Source: Apoderus coryli
Lineage: Eukaryota > Arthropoda > Insecta > Coleoptera > Attelabidae
Reading direction: 5' to 3'
Length of the DNA: 64,000 bases
Assembly: GCA_911728435.2 (NCBI GenBank)
Contig: OU452205.1
Location: forward strand, 7,570,260-7,634,259
Made by a program: the position numbers and the translations under genes
The notes under the pieces: generated by a model
The model's database searches: none
Told to the model about the DNA's origin: nothing
Seen by the model: the letters and a program-made list of their open reading frames with translations, nothing else
Shown: piece by piece, positions 11,490 through 22,679 of the stretch
How positions within the stretch are numbered: position 1 is the first letter of the stretch
How the letters are laid out: each line of letters starts with the position of its first letter

Positions 11490-12692
11490 ATAATAATAAA
11501 CTTTATTAGCAATTAATTAAAGTATTGCTAAAAGGCGCATGTTCAGCATAGCTGATATTCTACATGAACCTAAGAGAAAAAAAGTATGTTAGGTAAGAAT
11601 ATCAATAAACACAACAAAAAAAAAACTATTGAAAATTTCATCTTAACTAATTTGATTATTTACAAACCAACTAACTTAATTATTTACAAATTTGCAAGGA
11701 CTATGTGGTAGGAAGAATAAAAGTTATAGAGAAGAGAAAGAAAATTTAGATTAATTATTGAGAAGAGAACATTGCTCGTTGAACAACTTGTCGCATATTT
11801 TTGACCGAAACTTGGATATCGAGAAAGACCTAAAATTGTGAGGCAGTTTATTATATTCTGTGGCTATACGATATGAAAATGATTTCTTAAATAATGTGGT
11901 TCTGTGGGGCGGTATATCAATCATATCTTTTTGTCTAACATTTAAATTATGGACATCGGTTCTGAATTTAATCTTATTAATTTTATTCTTATTACATTGG
12001 AAATATAAGAGTTGTTGGACATTTTTGTAATCTGAGAGTTTTCTAAATGAGAAAGCCAGAGTTTCAAAATATTGAGTTTTAGAAAAAATATTCTAAAACC
12101 CTTTGGATGGTTTAATTGTCATAACTTATTATTGAAAACAAATAAATAAACAAAAAAAAACTATTGAAAATTTCATCTTAACTAATTTGATTATTTACAA
12201 ACCAACTAACTTAATTATTTACAAATTTGCAAGGACTATGTGATAGGAAGAATAAAAGTTATAGAGAAGAGAAAGAAAATTTAGATTAATTATTGAGAAG
12301 AGAACATTGCTCGTTGAACAACTTGTCGCATATTTTTGACCGAAACTTGGATATCGAGAAAGACCTAAAATTGTGAGGCAGTTTATTATATTCTGTGGCT
12401 ATACGATATGAAAATGATTTCTTAAATAATGTGGTTCTGTGGGGCGGTATATCAATCATATCTTTTTGTCTAACATTTAAATTATGGACATCGGTTCTGA
12501 ATTTAATCTTATTAATTTTATTCTTATTACATTGGAAATATAAGAGTTGTTGGACATTTTTGTAATCTGAGAGTTTTCTAAATGAGAAAGCCAGAGTTTC
12601 AAAATATTGAGTTTTAGAAAAAATATTCTAAAACCCTTTGGATGGTTTAATTGTCATAACTTATTATTGAAAACAAATAAATAAACAAAAAA
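11490..12692 (-). pseudogene. LINE C-terminus with 535-bp tandem duplication
   Basis: On the minus strand this encodes the end of a LINE ORF2. The frame reads KFRTDVHNLNVRQKDMIDIP, then the SFSYRIATEYNKLPHNFRSF region and a stop after CSLLNN. A 3' UTR and a (TTA)n tail follow near 11490-11500. The coding end plus part of the 3' UTR is present twice, at about 11626-12160 and 12161-12692, offset by exactly 535 bases and almost identical (one visible G/A difference near 11707/12242). Only the proximal copy (lower coordinates) is joined to the normal tail. The family is that of the 8.5-9.3 kb remnant. Confidence 0.8.
12151..12692. repeat. Second unit of 535-bp direct repeat
   Basis: This unit matches 11616-12160 throughout, including the A-run and CTATTGAAAATTTC at its left edge and TTATTGAAAACAAATAAATA at its right edge. 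The near-zero divergence, in a region where other repeats are highly diverged, means either a very recent duplication or an assembly artefact. Confidence 0.85.
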
Positions 12693-13149
12693 GTAAAGGC
12701 CGCAAGATTATTGTACGTGGATCTTACTTTTGCGTGAAATTTGCACAACTAAATCTTCGTTTTTATCTTGATTTTGCATACCCGGTCTTAGTTTTGTCTC
12801 TTTTTTTTGTGGTTATAAAAACAAAGGACAGGTGTTTAATACATAAAACGTTCACCGTTTCACAATATCCAAGTCTGTGATTGCACAATTATAGTAAATC
12901 TAATTGATGTCACACTTTAAGCAGTCAAAACCGCATCTAATCAGATATCTGATATACCTATCAAGACATCAAATTTTTAGTATGCAAAATGTATGTATCA
13001 AATATATTAGAAAATTATGAATTTTATATTCTTTTATATTACGGAAGTTTTAATATTTTCTGATAAATAGTATATATGTGTAAGTTATCTATTCGATTTT
13101 ATTATACTGAGAAGACCAAAGGTCACGCATAAAGTCTATAACATTTTTA

Positions 13150-13857
13150 GAAAACACGCCTGCATATTATATCACTTTTGGTGTTAAGTTGTCCGTTGTT
13201 GATCGTGTAGTAGATAAACGTAATTGCATATATGGTACTCTTACATATATGTCCATGGCTTTTGAGTCGGTGAACCATGAGCTGCTGTGTGCAAAATTGA
13301 AATACTATGATGTTGCTGGTTCCGACCTGCAGTTTTTTGTGTCCTATCTTTCGACAAGTAAGCAGTTGGTTCTGAAGTGTCGTCCATTTATAGCATTGCA
13401 TCTGGCGTTCCCCAGGACTCCAAACCGTTTTTGTAAATATTCAGAATTGCAGTTCTATGCTGATGACTCTCAGTTAGTACATCACTCTGATCCGATCGAT
13501 GTCATCGTTGCAAATGCGCGGATTGATTATGACCTTAATAATCTAGCAACCTATTGTAATAATCACAATCTTCAGTTAAATCCTATAACAAAACTCACAT
13601 TGTTGGCTTTTCCCAAATAGCTAAGTATTAGTCCTTGAAGGAAAATCTTAAACTAGAAATTAATAACATAATTTTTTGCTAAGTTTTTTTGACCTTCTGT
13701 TAAATATTTCAGTAAGTTTTCTTTATTTGGGTTGTAGGTCGTAAACAATAATTATCAAATAATTAATAACATAATCTTACACATATCTGATGAAGCCACG
13801 GATCTTGGACTAACTTTTTTCTCAGATTTGACAAACCATAAAGAATATCTTTTGTTT
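13150..13857 (+). pseudogene. LINE reverse transcriptase fragment
   Basis: The frame from about 13189 reads MSMAFESVNHELLCAKLKYY, the RT motif A region with D changed to E. It then reads LQFFVSYLSTSKQLV and the active site YADD at 13456-13467, followed by NNHNLQLN. The palm motif SGVPQ is seen in a different frame at about 13400 and most of the segment between motifs B and C is missing, so there is a frameshift plus deletion. After the stop at 13618, the frame DEATDLGLTFFSDLTNH (about 13785-13845) continues the thumb region. It is dead and truncated at both ends. Confidence 0.75.
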
Positions 13858-13896
13858 TTTTCTTATTTATTATTCTTGAGTCTTCATCTTCAATTT

Positions 13897-14223
13897 CTTT
13901 TATTTTTCTTTTATTGGGATGAGGTTCACAATTTTACACAAAAATTTTTTATTTTAACTATTTCTTTAATGATTGTCTTTTTCAAGAAATTCTTTTTTTT
14001 TTTTCAATTCACAAACATTTTTTTTTTTTCCTTTTTTCTTATTCTTTTTTTATTATTACATTTTCGTTTCAAGTACGTATACACGACCTTGTTCTACAAT
14101 CTGACAATGTTGTCAGATTCAAAATTTCAAAAAGATGACATGAAACCATTAAAGAAATAGTTTAAAATAAAAAAAAAATTGTGTAAAATTGTGAACCTCA
14201 TCCCAATAAAAGAAAAATAAAAG
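13897..14223. mobile_element. Hairpin MITE with perfect 44-bp arms
   Basis: Positions 13897-13940 and 14180-14223 are perfect inverted copies (core TTATTGGGATGAGGTTCACA). The 110-codon frame between them is almost only F, L and S codons from T-rich DNA and is not a gene. The arm sequence is similar in order to the MITE at 2521-2785. It inserted at the end of the LINE fragment that precedes it. Confidence 0.7.
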
Positions 14224-15430
14224 AATAAAGAATATCAATAAAAAGGTTTCCTCCTGTTATAAAATACCGTACCCAGGTCGTGAGATCCTGAATTTTAAAA
14301 CCAGGAAGAAGTTGTACGAGTCGGTAATTATGCCTGTTTTTTGACGTTCGTTAATAGATTACAGTACAGAGCATGAGAAGGAAATCGTGTGGAACTTGAC
14401 TGCAAGGCAGCGTTTCTGAATAAGGGGCATGTCCAATATGTTCTTATTATTATTATCTTATTATTACTGTTGTTGAAGCATTTTAGCTGCCCAGTTATAG
14501 TTTGATATTAATTTGTGTTAGTGTTTTGATTGAATTCTTTCGAAGGTAAAGAACAATCCAAATTAAATATGAGCTAGACACTGTTTACCGAAACTCTTCT
14601 CCAACAATTTTCCAGCAAAGATTAAGTACCTGAACCTAAACTTATAGGGTTACCACCTTGACTGAATTTCGCAATGGCCAAATACTGTAAGCACTATCAA
14701 TGAAATTAGAATTGTTTACCGAATGGGACTGGATGGTGTCGAATCAAAAATAGGAAAACATCAGAAACCACACGTCCATCATATATTTCAGTAACAGTAA
14801 CGGCGAGCTGATAAGATTTTATAGAAAAATTTCAAATAATAATTATACGGCACTGAAAAAAAAAAGATAAGATACTTGCATAAATATTGGAAAGTCATAA
14901 AATAAATCTGACTTTTTATGGTTATTGTCTAAACTATAAATAATTTGATGAAATTATTTAACACTAAGAATCGATTAAATAAATATAATATTCAAATTTT
15001 CGCTAATAAATTCTATTCTATTAAAATATCATATATTTATTTCTAACTCACGATGGCATAATTTAAATGCCCACACATAGACGAACTAAATAAATGTAAA
15101 TTTTGTTATTATGTTAGGTAAATTAACTATAGGTAATTCATTATTTGATTTTATGACGTTTGTGCTTAAATATCCGCATAGTTTTAGCTAGGGCACAGGG
15201 CGTCTGTAAAGCTCCTGCTATTTTGTTTAGAACTATTAGACTAGCCGATATAAAATTCACTCTTTAAATGTCAAATACACCGGAAGTGTTCATTTTTATT
15301 AATTATATTAATTTGGGAGAGAGGGCAGACTGAATTTGGGATCCTTAAAATTACTTAGATGGACAAATATTTGGAGGAAATGGTTTCCTGCTGGAGTTTT
15401 GTTATTTGTACTATTTTTGAATTAGGTACT
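14224..15430. other. Intergenic; weak LINE tail near 14450
   Basis: A (TTA)n run at about 14440-14470 resembles the LINE 3' tails of this window, but no coding sequence precedes it. The rest is AT-rich with no recognised feature. Confidence 0.3.
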
Positions 15431-15434
15431 TTAT

Positions 15435-15728
15435 ATTGTCTGTGGTGAGATGTTGCCATGTCGCTTTAAGCTTGTCTTTTTGTCTAAAAAGTTTTGTCTA
15501 AAAAGTGTGTTTCCCTTGTTCGGCGCGTTTGGTTAGCAGTAATAGACCGTTGGAGTTACATTTTCCTACAACTTCTTTGCTCATGGTATTAGGGCAGAGA
15601 GCTGAGTCTCGACCAACTCGAGCGTTGAAGTCTCCTAGCAGGATGATCTAGTCGGAGTCAGCAATGTTGGTCAGCACTCTGCTTAGTTTGAGACGAAGGG
15701 TCATCAACCTCTCATTTACCACAGATAA
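15435..15728 (-). pseudogene. LINE apurinic endonuclease fragment
   Basis: The minus strand reads VNERLMTLRLKLSR, then a stop, then LLGDFNARVG, the catalytic DFN motif of LINE AP-type endonucleases. GKCNSNGLLLLT and, after another stop, RQKDKLKATWQH follow. In intact relatives this stretch leads into the SDH motif, which is absent here. A 14-base tandem duplication (TTTTGTCTAAAAAG twice, 15477-15510) interrupts the frame. The endonuclease would nick target DNA during retrotransposition; this copy is inactive. Confidence 0.7.
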
Positions 15729-16264
15729 ATAATAACAAGTCGCTTTTAATGACATTTTAGATATACTTATCTCATACTTTAATATGGAAGAAGCAAGTGG
15801 AAGTAGTACACATCAGTAGCGTAAATTCTATTTACGCTGACATCAGGTAAGCGCAGTTATTATGAAAAATGATAGTTTATTTTTTAATTTTAACTAAAGA
15901 ACAGAAAAATTTTGTTAAAAATATACAGATACAGATTTAAATAAATGTTTGATAAATATAAATAAAGGCAAATGAATAAAAGCAGAGCTTTTAATAATAC
16001 CTGGTATAAGACGTATTATGATTTGCTAATAGGTAGCATAAAAGTAATTTGATAGACAGTTTCATAAAATGTGTTTTATTTAGTATTATTATGAAGTAGG
16101 TAAATATATTCTTGATATCAATTACACTTTAATTAAGGTTTTTAAGAAAACAAAACGTAGGTGAGGTGCCTACTTATAAACATAACCTATATTTTATGCA
16201 ATTGACGAAGTAGGGATATCCCTATTAATTTTAGCTACCTATTAAATATATGACTTTATTTTAT
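15729..16264. other. Intergenic, no gene recognised
   Basis: AT-rich sequence. A CAGTAGCG block near 15816 faces the repeat end at 16306, and could be a diverged partner end, but the match is only a few bases and no target duplication is seen. Confidence 0.3.
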
Positions 16265-16306
16265 GTTATGCTTCACCACATTAAACTGCCACAAGCCGCC
16301 ACTGAT
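16265..16306 (-). repeat. Repeat terminus, inverted GGCGGCTTGT family
   Basis: The reverse complement begins CAGTGGCGGCTTGTGGCAG and later GTGAAGCA, matching the starts of the repeats at 8228 and 55144. It is an isolated end. Confidence 0.35.
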
Positions 16307-16309
16307 AGT

Positions 16310-17930
16310 CAAACTATTTGATCAAAAACGTTTATTGGCAGATTTATCTTGTATATTTTAAGAAGTTATTTTTTATTTTTTATATAACTCTATATTTAAG
16401 TAATTAACGATTAAGATGACCGTTGTAGAAACTATGGAACAAGCAGTAATCTTCCTTGGAGCCTATGAATTACACAGTATGAGAAAGGGAAACTCTAGCG
16501 ATTGTAGCGGTATTGAAAAGTTTATATACTTACTTACATGTTAATCAAATACATGAAAATCATCTATTACGTTTAAATTAAACTTTTAGTTGCATTTCTG
16601 TTATAATATTGTGACGTGCTTATAGGAATATTTAATGACAACCTACGGTATTTTGTGAAGATCAAATCTACATAAATATAGACTCGATTCAAAAATGTCA
16701 AAAACTACTGGGTATCTTTCTGATTCCTTTTTCTTTGCTGACAAGTTTATTTTATTCATTCAAGAACAAAACTAACTCTCTATTATTATTTTATTCTTTT
16801 AAAAATTTACATATTATAGACAACAGTGTATAATTCCCCCTCCTTCAGGTGTATATTTTTTCAAATTAATAACCAATCACGGAAAACAATGACTTACATT
16901 TATATTTGCGAAGAAATAAACACTTAAAATCTCAATAAAAACTGGATATCTTATTTAAAACTAAAAAATTGGTGGCAAGTCCAGGCAATCCGTAAGTTAT
17001 TGGGAAATAATTTGCTTTATTAACAAGAACCGTGGTTTTTATTTTAATTGCTTAAAATTTTATTATAACGTATACTTAATAGAAATATAACAAGTGCACT
17101 CGAAATTATCGATGATTTCTGGGAGTTTTTTTACGATTATGAAGATGACGAAGAGCACAAGAGCACACTGTGTCCAAGCCGCTTTTCAATTTTAAAATTC
17201 ATGATGAAATATTTGTGCGTAATCAGAAAAGTTCCTGTACTTTCTGTTATTTTTATGATGCCACTGTCAGAATTCACAATATTGCAAAAGCGTGTCACGA
17301 GTCAATATCGTGTGAAATTGTCATAATTTTAAAAATTACAACTATAGATAATTATCACGTAGTTACAATCTGTTTGGTGTAAATAAACACTGTTTACTAT
17401 TTGACAAAAATATTTATTATAATTGAATATTTGACATATGAATGAAATTTTTCTAATCATTCTTAAATATAGAAATTATTGTTTTTATTAACTATTATTT
17501 AAACATTTCAAGTTTTAATTCTTTAAAAGACTTTACAAATAAAATTATACTAAAACACAAACGGATACTCTACTTTGTATTCGGTTAATGTCCCTTACAT
17601 AAACGTGCTGCCAGTGTCTAATAAAATATATTTAGAACGAATTTTCTTTGTCTTTTCTTTAAGTTCCTAACTGACAACATAATATATGCGTCAATATGTA
17701 TTATAATATTAATTGTATTTATTAACATTATGATTAATACTCTACGGCAACAAAGTTGTATTATAATTAATATAGTCTGCTTTATTATTACACGTGTTGT
17801 GAAATTAAACAAATATATCAAATTTTTAAATTATGTTATTTTCCTAGAGAAAAGTTGGTTGATAGTTTATAAAAAGGAATATCAAATAATCACTAGGATC
17901 AAACTATTTCTCAGGAAGAGGACTTATTAG
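16310..17930. other. Intergenic, no gene recognised
   Basis: AT-rich sequence with a few 60-70 codon frames on both strands (for example 17170-17382 and 17618-17930). None has a motif. No terminal repeats were found. Confidence 0.4.
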
Positions 17931-17932
17931 GC

Positions 17933-18063
17933 AGTGTGACCCAAATTTCCAACATTTACGAAGAGCTTATACTATAGCACTGCCTGCCGATCACCACTGA
18001 TGAGTTGTAGATCAACGAAACGGCCCGTCTGGTGAAAGCATGATAGTGTGAAATTTCCAACAT
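17933..18063 (+). mobile_element. Ribozyme-bearing insertion with 13-bp direct repeats
   Basis: The sequence AAATTTCCAACAT occurs at 17943-17955 and again, perfectly, at 18051-18063. It brackets a 95-base insert that contains the hammerhead. This looks like a target-site duplication around a tiny retroposon. The preceding AGTGTG is also repeated (17933 and 18045), so the alternative is a 1.2-unit tandem repeat of about 112 bp, the arrangement expected of a retrozyme-like or Penelope-like terminal repeat. Confidence 0.6.
17991..18035 (+). ncRNA. Type I hammerhead ribozyme
   Basis: All parts of a hammerhead are present in the right order and pairing. Helix I is TCACCA (17991-17996) with TGGTGA (18030-18035), 6 bp. 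The catalytic core CTGATGA is at 17997-18003. Helix II is GTTG/CAAC with loop TAGAT (18004-18016). The second core segment GAA is at 18017-18019. Helix III is ACG/CGT with loop GCC (18020-18028). C at 18029 is the cleavage-site nucleotide, giving scission between 18029 and 18030. The very short helix III is typical of hammerheads carried by Penelope-like retroelements, retrozymes and some SINEs, which self-cleave multimeric transcripts. A further CACT/AGTG pairing may extend helix I beyond an internal loop. Confidence 0.87.
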
Positions 18064-18124
18064 AACTAAAAGTCTTGTTACTTTATGTAACAAGCAATTC
18101 ATAAATAAAGCCTCCCGATAGGGA

Positions 18125-18350
18125 ATTCGGGCGAATTAGCACAGTTAAAATAATAGATAAAATAATAGACAGTTGTGGGCACGTTTGATGTCAATGTCTA
18201 CAAAGCAATTCGCCGCGCTTATAGTTATAGTATAGTACGAGTATATATAGATATATAGTATATATATAGTAGCGGGCCAGAAATGAGCTGGGAATGCGAC
18301 GAGTCGATGCCGTTTTCAGCGTCTAGTGACGCTTCTTATCTATAGTTAAT
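18125..18350 (+). repeat. Dispersed repeat B, copy 1
   Basis: This segment recurs inverted at 31770-32025. Shared landmarks include GGGCACGTTTG or GGCACGTTTG, GCGCTTATAGTTATAGTATAG (diverged), a TA-rich core, TAGCGGGCCAGAAATG, GCGACGAGTCG and TGCCGTTT-AGCGTCTA. It is noncoding and the class is unknown. The central TATATA tract is self-complementary. Confidence 0.6.
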
Positions 18351-18888
18351 ATTCGATGGTATTAGTATTGGCAATAGGATTTAATGGAGTTGTTACTTCT
18401 TGGCCGGCCATCGTTTGGGAACTGTCGTTCACCGGGCATATTGCCTGCTCACACTAGATGTCGCCAAAAACATCTTGTTATCAATAAATATATTGTTTTT
18501 TGTATATCAATAGAAACACTGCTCTAACATTAGATACCTTGCTATGACGACGTCACGCAGTGTTGCAGTACAAACAATCAAATAAATAAGAGGGAAAAGC
18601 GTGCAACAGCGCTAGAGGCCACTGAGTCGAATACGTGTTGTTTTATATACATACTGGAGGCCAATTTGTCGTTACGTTTATGGAGGCCATTTGCTATCCT
18701 GTGTTTCATTTTTTTTTTTGTATAAATTTTATTTTGTTTTTCTTTACCCCTCTCCCTGTGCCCTTAATAAGAAGGCCAATGCGAATCGTTTGGTATATAA
18801 TACACAGCTGTAGCATTAGCGGAAAGGGTGGAGGCATGTGCGTCTGTTATATGTGTGGAGGCAAGTAAGATAGGTAGGCCAATATATA

Positions 18889-18975
18889 TATATAAGTGCG
18901 AGTATAGAATAATTGTTTATTTGGAAGTTACGACAAATAATCAATTATTAATTATGCTATACTCGCACTTATATA
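18889..18975. repeat. 19-bp perfect hairpin in TA-rich DNA
   Basis: TATATAAGTGCGAGTATAG at 18889-18907 pairs perfectly with 18957-18975. A nested AATAATTG/CAATTATT pairing extends the stem inside. It is probably a tiny hairpin MITE. Confidence 0.6.
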
Positions 18976-20355
18976 TTTATATATATTTAATCGGTTTTTC
19001 ATTAATTACTTTGGCAAGTAAGTACCGCGCATTCTCTCGTCATCCATTTTAAATAAAAATTTATTGTGCGATCTAATAATTTATGAGACCAGTTTTTCAT
19101 ATTTCATTCATTCATTTAATTCCTATACTGAATTTTAAATAAATAATAATAAAAATAAGTAGCTAGATATTGTTAAGTAGTTATACTTTTCAAGAGACTT
19201 TGCCTTCCTTTCTAAAAATAATAATATATATAAAAAAACATAAAATTCACTTTCCCCACCCTATCTTGCAAGAAATTTGAAATAGCTTTCTGCCTCTCTC
19301 TGTATGAAAACCACTTTTACACTCAATTTACATGGAGACTGCGATGCTACATGAAGCAACCAACTTTTGTGTGCATTTGCTACACAATAGAGCGACCCGC
19401 CTCCTATTGTCTATGATTGTTTTGTTTTTTCTTTGATATTTTTCTGCGCTGTAATAATTCATTTCTACATTTTATTTATTTTTATGTACAACGAAAAACC
19501 CGCTTTAATGATTATATTCGGAAATAATTTCAAGTCATTTTACTTTTAGTTCTATACCCACGCAACTATTTCATATATATTTTAGTATTGAACAAATTTT
19601 TGTACATTACAATATTATTCACTGTTATATAATATTTAATCCTTTGTGTAATAATGGTGATAATTTAGTTAAATCATTCAATTCACCTTTAACGGAAGTA
19701 ACACTTATTATGTAGATACACTGATATCAGGTGTTTACAGGATATACATAACACTAGTAAAACAATAATACCTAATACTTTCAACTAAGCCGACGTTTCA
19801 TTCGTTTATATCTGATCATCTTCAGGGCTGCCATAAAAGCAAGATTATTTGCTTAGCCTATCGGTGGCAAATAGTGTTCTTGAATAATAAGTTTTTTGAT
19901 ATCATGATTCAAATTATATACGTCAAAAACATCTGTCCTATTTTAAAAGTCAGATTTTTGCTGATGATTGATATATTCATTTCAACTAAATTATAAAAAA
20001 GAGCCTTTTTTAAGTACCGTTCATATTGCTGGGCCTTTGCATTACCCACATTAGTTACACGTAATTAGGGATTACATACACAATTATACCAGATGGGCTA
20101 TAAAAAATGTTTACAAAGTTCTTTCTGTCATAGCTCGTTTATTTATTTGATGAATTTTAATAAGCTATATGTTCAACGTATTCCGTTCAAATTGAATTTG
20201 AAATAGATGCCCCACTAATTCATTGGTACTTACGGATAATGGCCGAGAATATGGGCATAGTTTTATGTAACTATAAATATGCTCGAATAACTCGAACAAC
20301 CGTTTGTAAAAAAGCGGCACCTAGGAAAAGAAAAATATATATTTTACAAGGCTTA
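18976..20355. other. Intergenic, no gene recognised
   Basis: AT-rich sequence. A motif near 19785-19830 (minus: CTGAAGATGATCAG then GAAACGTCGG) resembles a broken hammerhead-like repeat common in animal genomes, but the core is wrong. Nothing else was recognised. Confidence 0.35.
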
Positions 20356-20359
20356 TAAG

Positions 20360-20885
20360 CTTATAAGGTTCTAAAAATATTTTATCATTAATTGTTTTAC
20401 TCTTTTCAATAATAATTATGAACTAGTTATTAAAATCTCATGGCAATTTTTCTTAAATAATTTTAGTAACAGCTTAAAATACTGTTTAAACCATTACGTG
20501 TGATATACCACCTATTTTTGAATTGAAAATGGACTTAAATTTAAAAATAAAAATTTCAGAGCCGTATTTAAAAAAACCAAGTTGATGATGGTTTTTCAAA
20601 AACGAAACGTCATAGTGAATATTTGTAAACGCTATCTTTTTCTCCTCAAAAAGTAACAATAAGAAAGTGCTTTTCATTTATTATACCTGTAAAAGTAATG
20701 TCAGAAATAAATAAAAACTAAAATTGCAAAAATCGTTTTTTCAAAAATTCTCGAAAACGGCTAAAGTTAGTTTAATTTTGAAAACACCACTTAAAAGGGT
20801 TTTCAATTGTACAACTTTTCTCTAATTTAACCGACATGGTAAATCCTACCGTTTTCATGGCTATCCCATTCTGATCTTGGACACA
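20360..20885 (+). repeat. Half copy of the foldback element
   Basis: This is homologous to the centre and right arm of the foldback element at 58079-58970. It shares the GTGTGATATACCACCTATTT block, the AAACGAAACG block, the AAGAAAGTGCTTTT block and the terminal GCTATCCCATTCTGATCTTGGAC. The left arm is missing or unrecognisable, so this copy does not fold into the long hairpin. A 63-codon minus-strand frame here is incidental. Confidence 0.65.
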
Positions 20886-20889
20886 GTGC

Positions 20890-21595
20890 ATATCAATAGA
20901 GTTGAAGCTTTGTAAGTTAGATAAACCTGAACATATATACCTACATTTTTGGATTCAATCGACCGAAAAGTTTATGTAAAATAATAATAATAATAAAAAA
21001 ATGGTTTTAAAATTAATTTTAGTTATTCAACATTTAAATTTGTCTGAAAATTATCAAAATATAAGCATTCAACACACAACGTTTGTTACGAACGAGAAAT
21101 ACACTTTGCTGTGGTCTAAACTGAATCACGTGCCCAGTAGTTACAATAAAATTTTATTTTTTAGCTGTAGTGGCAACATCTATTGGTTGAACTAGAGGTT
21201 CTACAACCTGTTAGAGATACCACTGCTGTTTTTGAGTATTAATATTGCCATAAGCGTTGATCATCTATGTTTGTATGTATGGTATAATATGGACTGGATT
21301 CTTATATGCGCATAGTGACATGCACGTACCAACGGAGTTATGCGCTCCAACCGTTTTGTGTTCTTGTTTTATGTTTAGTTACTGCTGACGTTGCTTACAC
21401 TTAGGATTTATCGATTTGTCTGCAGTGAGATGTGTGCTGTTGTAGTGAAGCGTTTAAAATTCTCCACTAGTGAACGTCTCACTATATGAATTGTTGCCTT
21501 TGTTCACTTGAGGCTCCCCTAATTTTACAACATCTTCTGTTTAGATAAAACAAATAATTTTGTCCGATATAACATGAATTTCTAAATGAGTTCAA
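20890..21595. other. Intergenic, no gene recognised
   Basis: AT-rich sequence with an (AAT)n run near 20981-20996. The 64-codon frame at 21001-21195 has no motif. Confidence 0.35.
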
Positions 21596-21598
21596 TAT

Positions 21599-21745
21599 GT
21601 GCATGATTTGACAGATGAAGGCAATTACGTTTTAGCGCTTCGTTTTGATTTATCCAGGGCTTTTAATACTGGATGGATAATCAAATATTAGCTGAGAAAT
21701 ACTTTTTGAGTTTGGTATGTATTGTTTGACGAGCCAATGTGTTCT
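21599..21745 (+). pseudogene. LINE RT motif-A scrap
   Basis: The frame reads VHDLTDEGNYVLALRFDLSR followed by AFNT, matching RT motif A (FDLSRAFDT with the catalytic Asp kept). A frameshift then gives MDNQILAEKYF, the usual continuation. Only about 45 codons survive. The neighbouring sequence holds no further RT motif. Confidence 0.6.
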
Positions 21746-21749
21746 TCTA

Positions 21750-22675
21750 AATGTATCATTTTAATTCTAAAATATTATCATTATTTATACGGGCGCAAAT
21801 TATCTTTATAATTGTTGTTATTGTAGATAATATTATTAACTAATTATAAAAACTGTGTTGTCAGGACCTCGTCATATTAAATTTAGTAGACCCACTTTCT
21901 ATAAATCAAAATCTTTAATATGTCAAAATTACCATATTAGCATCTATTAAGTAAAATATTAATAAACCAAACACTTATATTCTACTCCTATTAATATGAC
22001 GGTTGTTTATTGGAAATAAAACAGGAAATATTTCATGAACGCCTATTAGGATATCATTAACATCAACTAAAATTAACTATTTAATATACTAGAGAAAAAT
22101 AAATGTCCAAAATTATTAAGGTAGCACTCTATTAACAAATAGATTATATATAATATAGATAAAAAATAATGACGTTAATTAGAATAAACGAATTTCGTCT
22201 ATCAAAATGTTTCTTTAAATCTGTATTTGATGTCCGTTGACAGATGTTGTTATTTCATCTATGCGTGTGTGCGTAAATCCGGATTTTCCAAAATTGTATT
22301 TATTAGCCTATTTTAGGCTGATTAAATATGTGATATTGACTGACAGTTGTTTTTCGATGTATTAAATATTTCATTATAATCTAGAATTTACAGGGTGAAC
22401 CGCCATGAAGTTAGAAAGTTTTCATTTATTTAATGTGTACATTATACAATTCGACTACACTCCCAGGCCTGTCTAAGACACAATAACCGAACAAAGTGTA
22501 ATTAAATGGGTTGTATTTTATTCTTGAGTACGAGAAACAAAATGGTCTGAAACAGTCACATTTCAATTCCAATAACAGTGTTTTTATAAAAGTTACTTTA
22601 CTTGGAACTCAGTACTGTGTGGATAATTGAATTATAAAGTCTCAGGGAAAGAATTGAATAAATATACTTATATAC
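21750..22675. other. Intergenic, no gene recognised
   Basis: AT-rich sequence with a solitary ACAGGGTGAACCGCC end near 22391. No coding signature was seen. Confidence 0.35.
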
Positions 22676-22679
22676 ATAA

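Noticed and set aside
13828..14160. 110-codon ORF rich in Phe and Leu, membrane-like
   Set aside because: It is a T-rich translation lying between the arms of a hairpin MITE. The composition explains the frame.
15816..16306. Possible hAT-like element with CAGTGGCG ends
   Set aside because: Only about 8 bases match between the ends and there is no 8-bp target duplication.
19785..19832. Minus-strand CTGAAGATGATCAG...GAAACGTCGG, ribozyme-like
   Set aside because: The core has extra bases (CTGAAGATGA) and no valid helix I or cleavage triplet. It is a common worn repeat.
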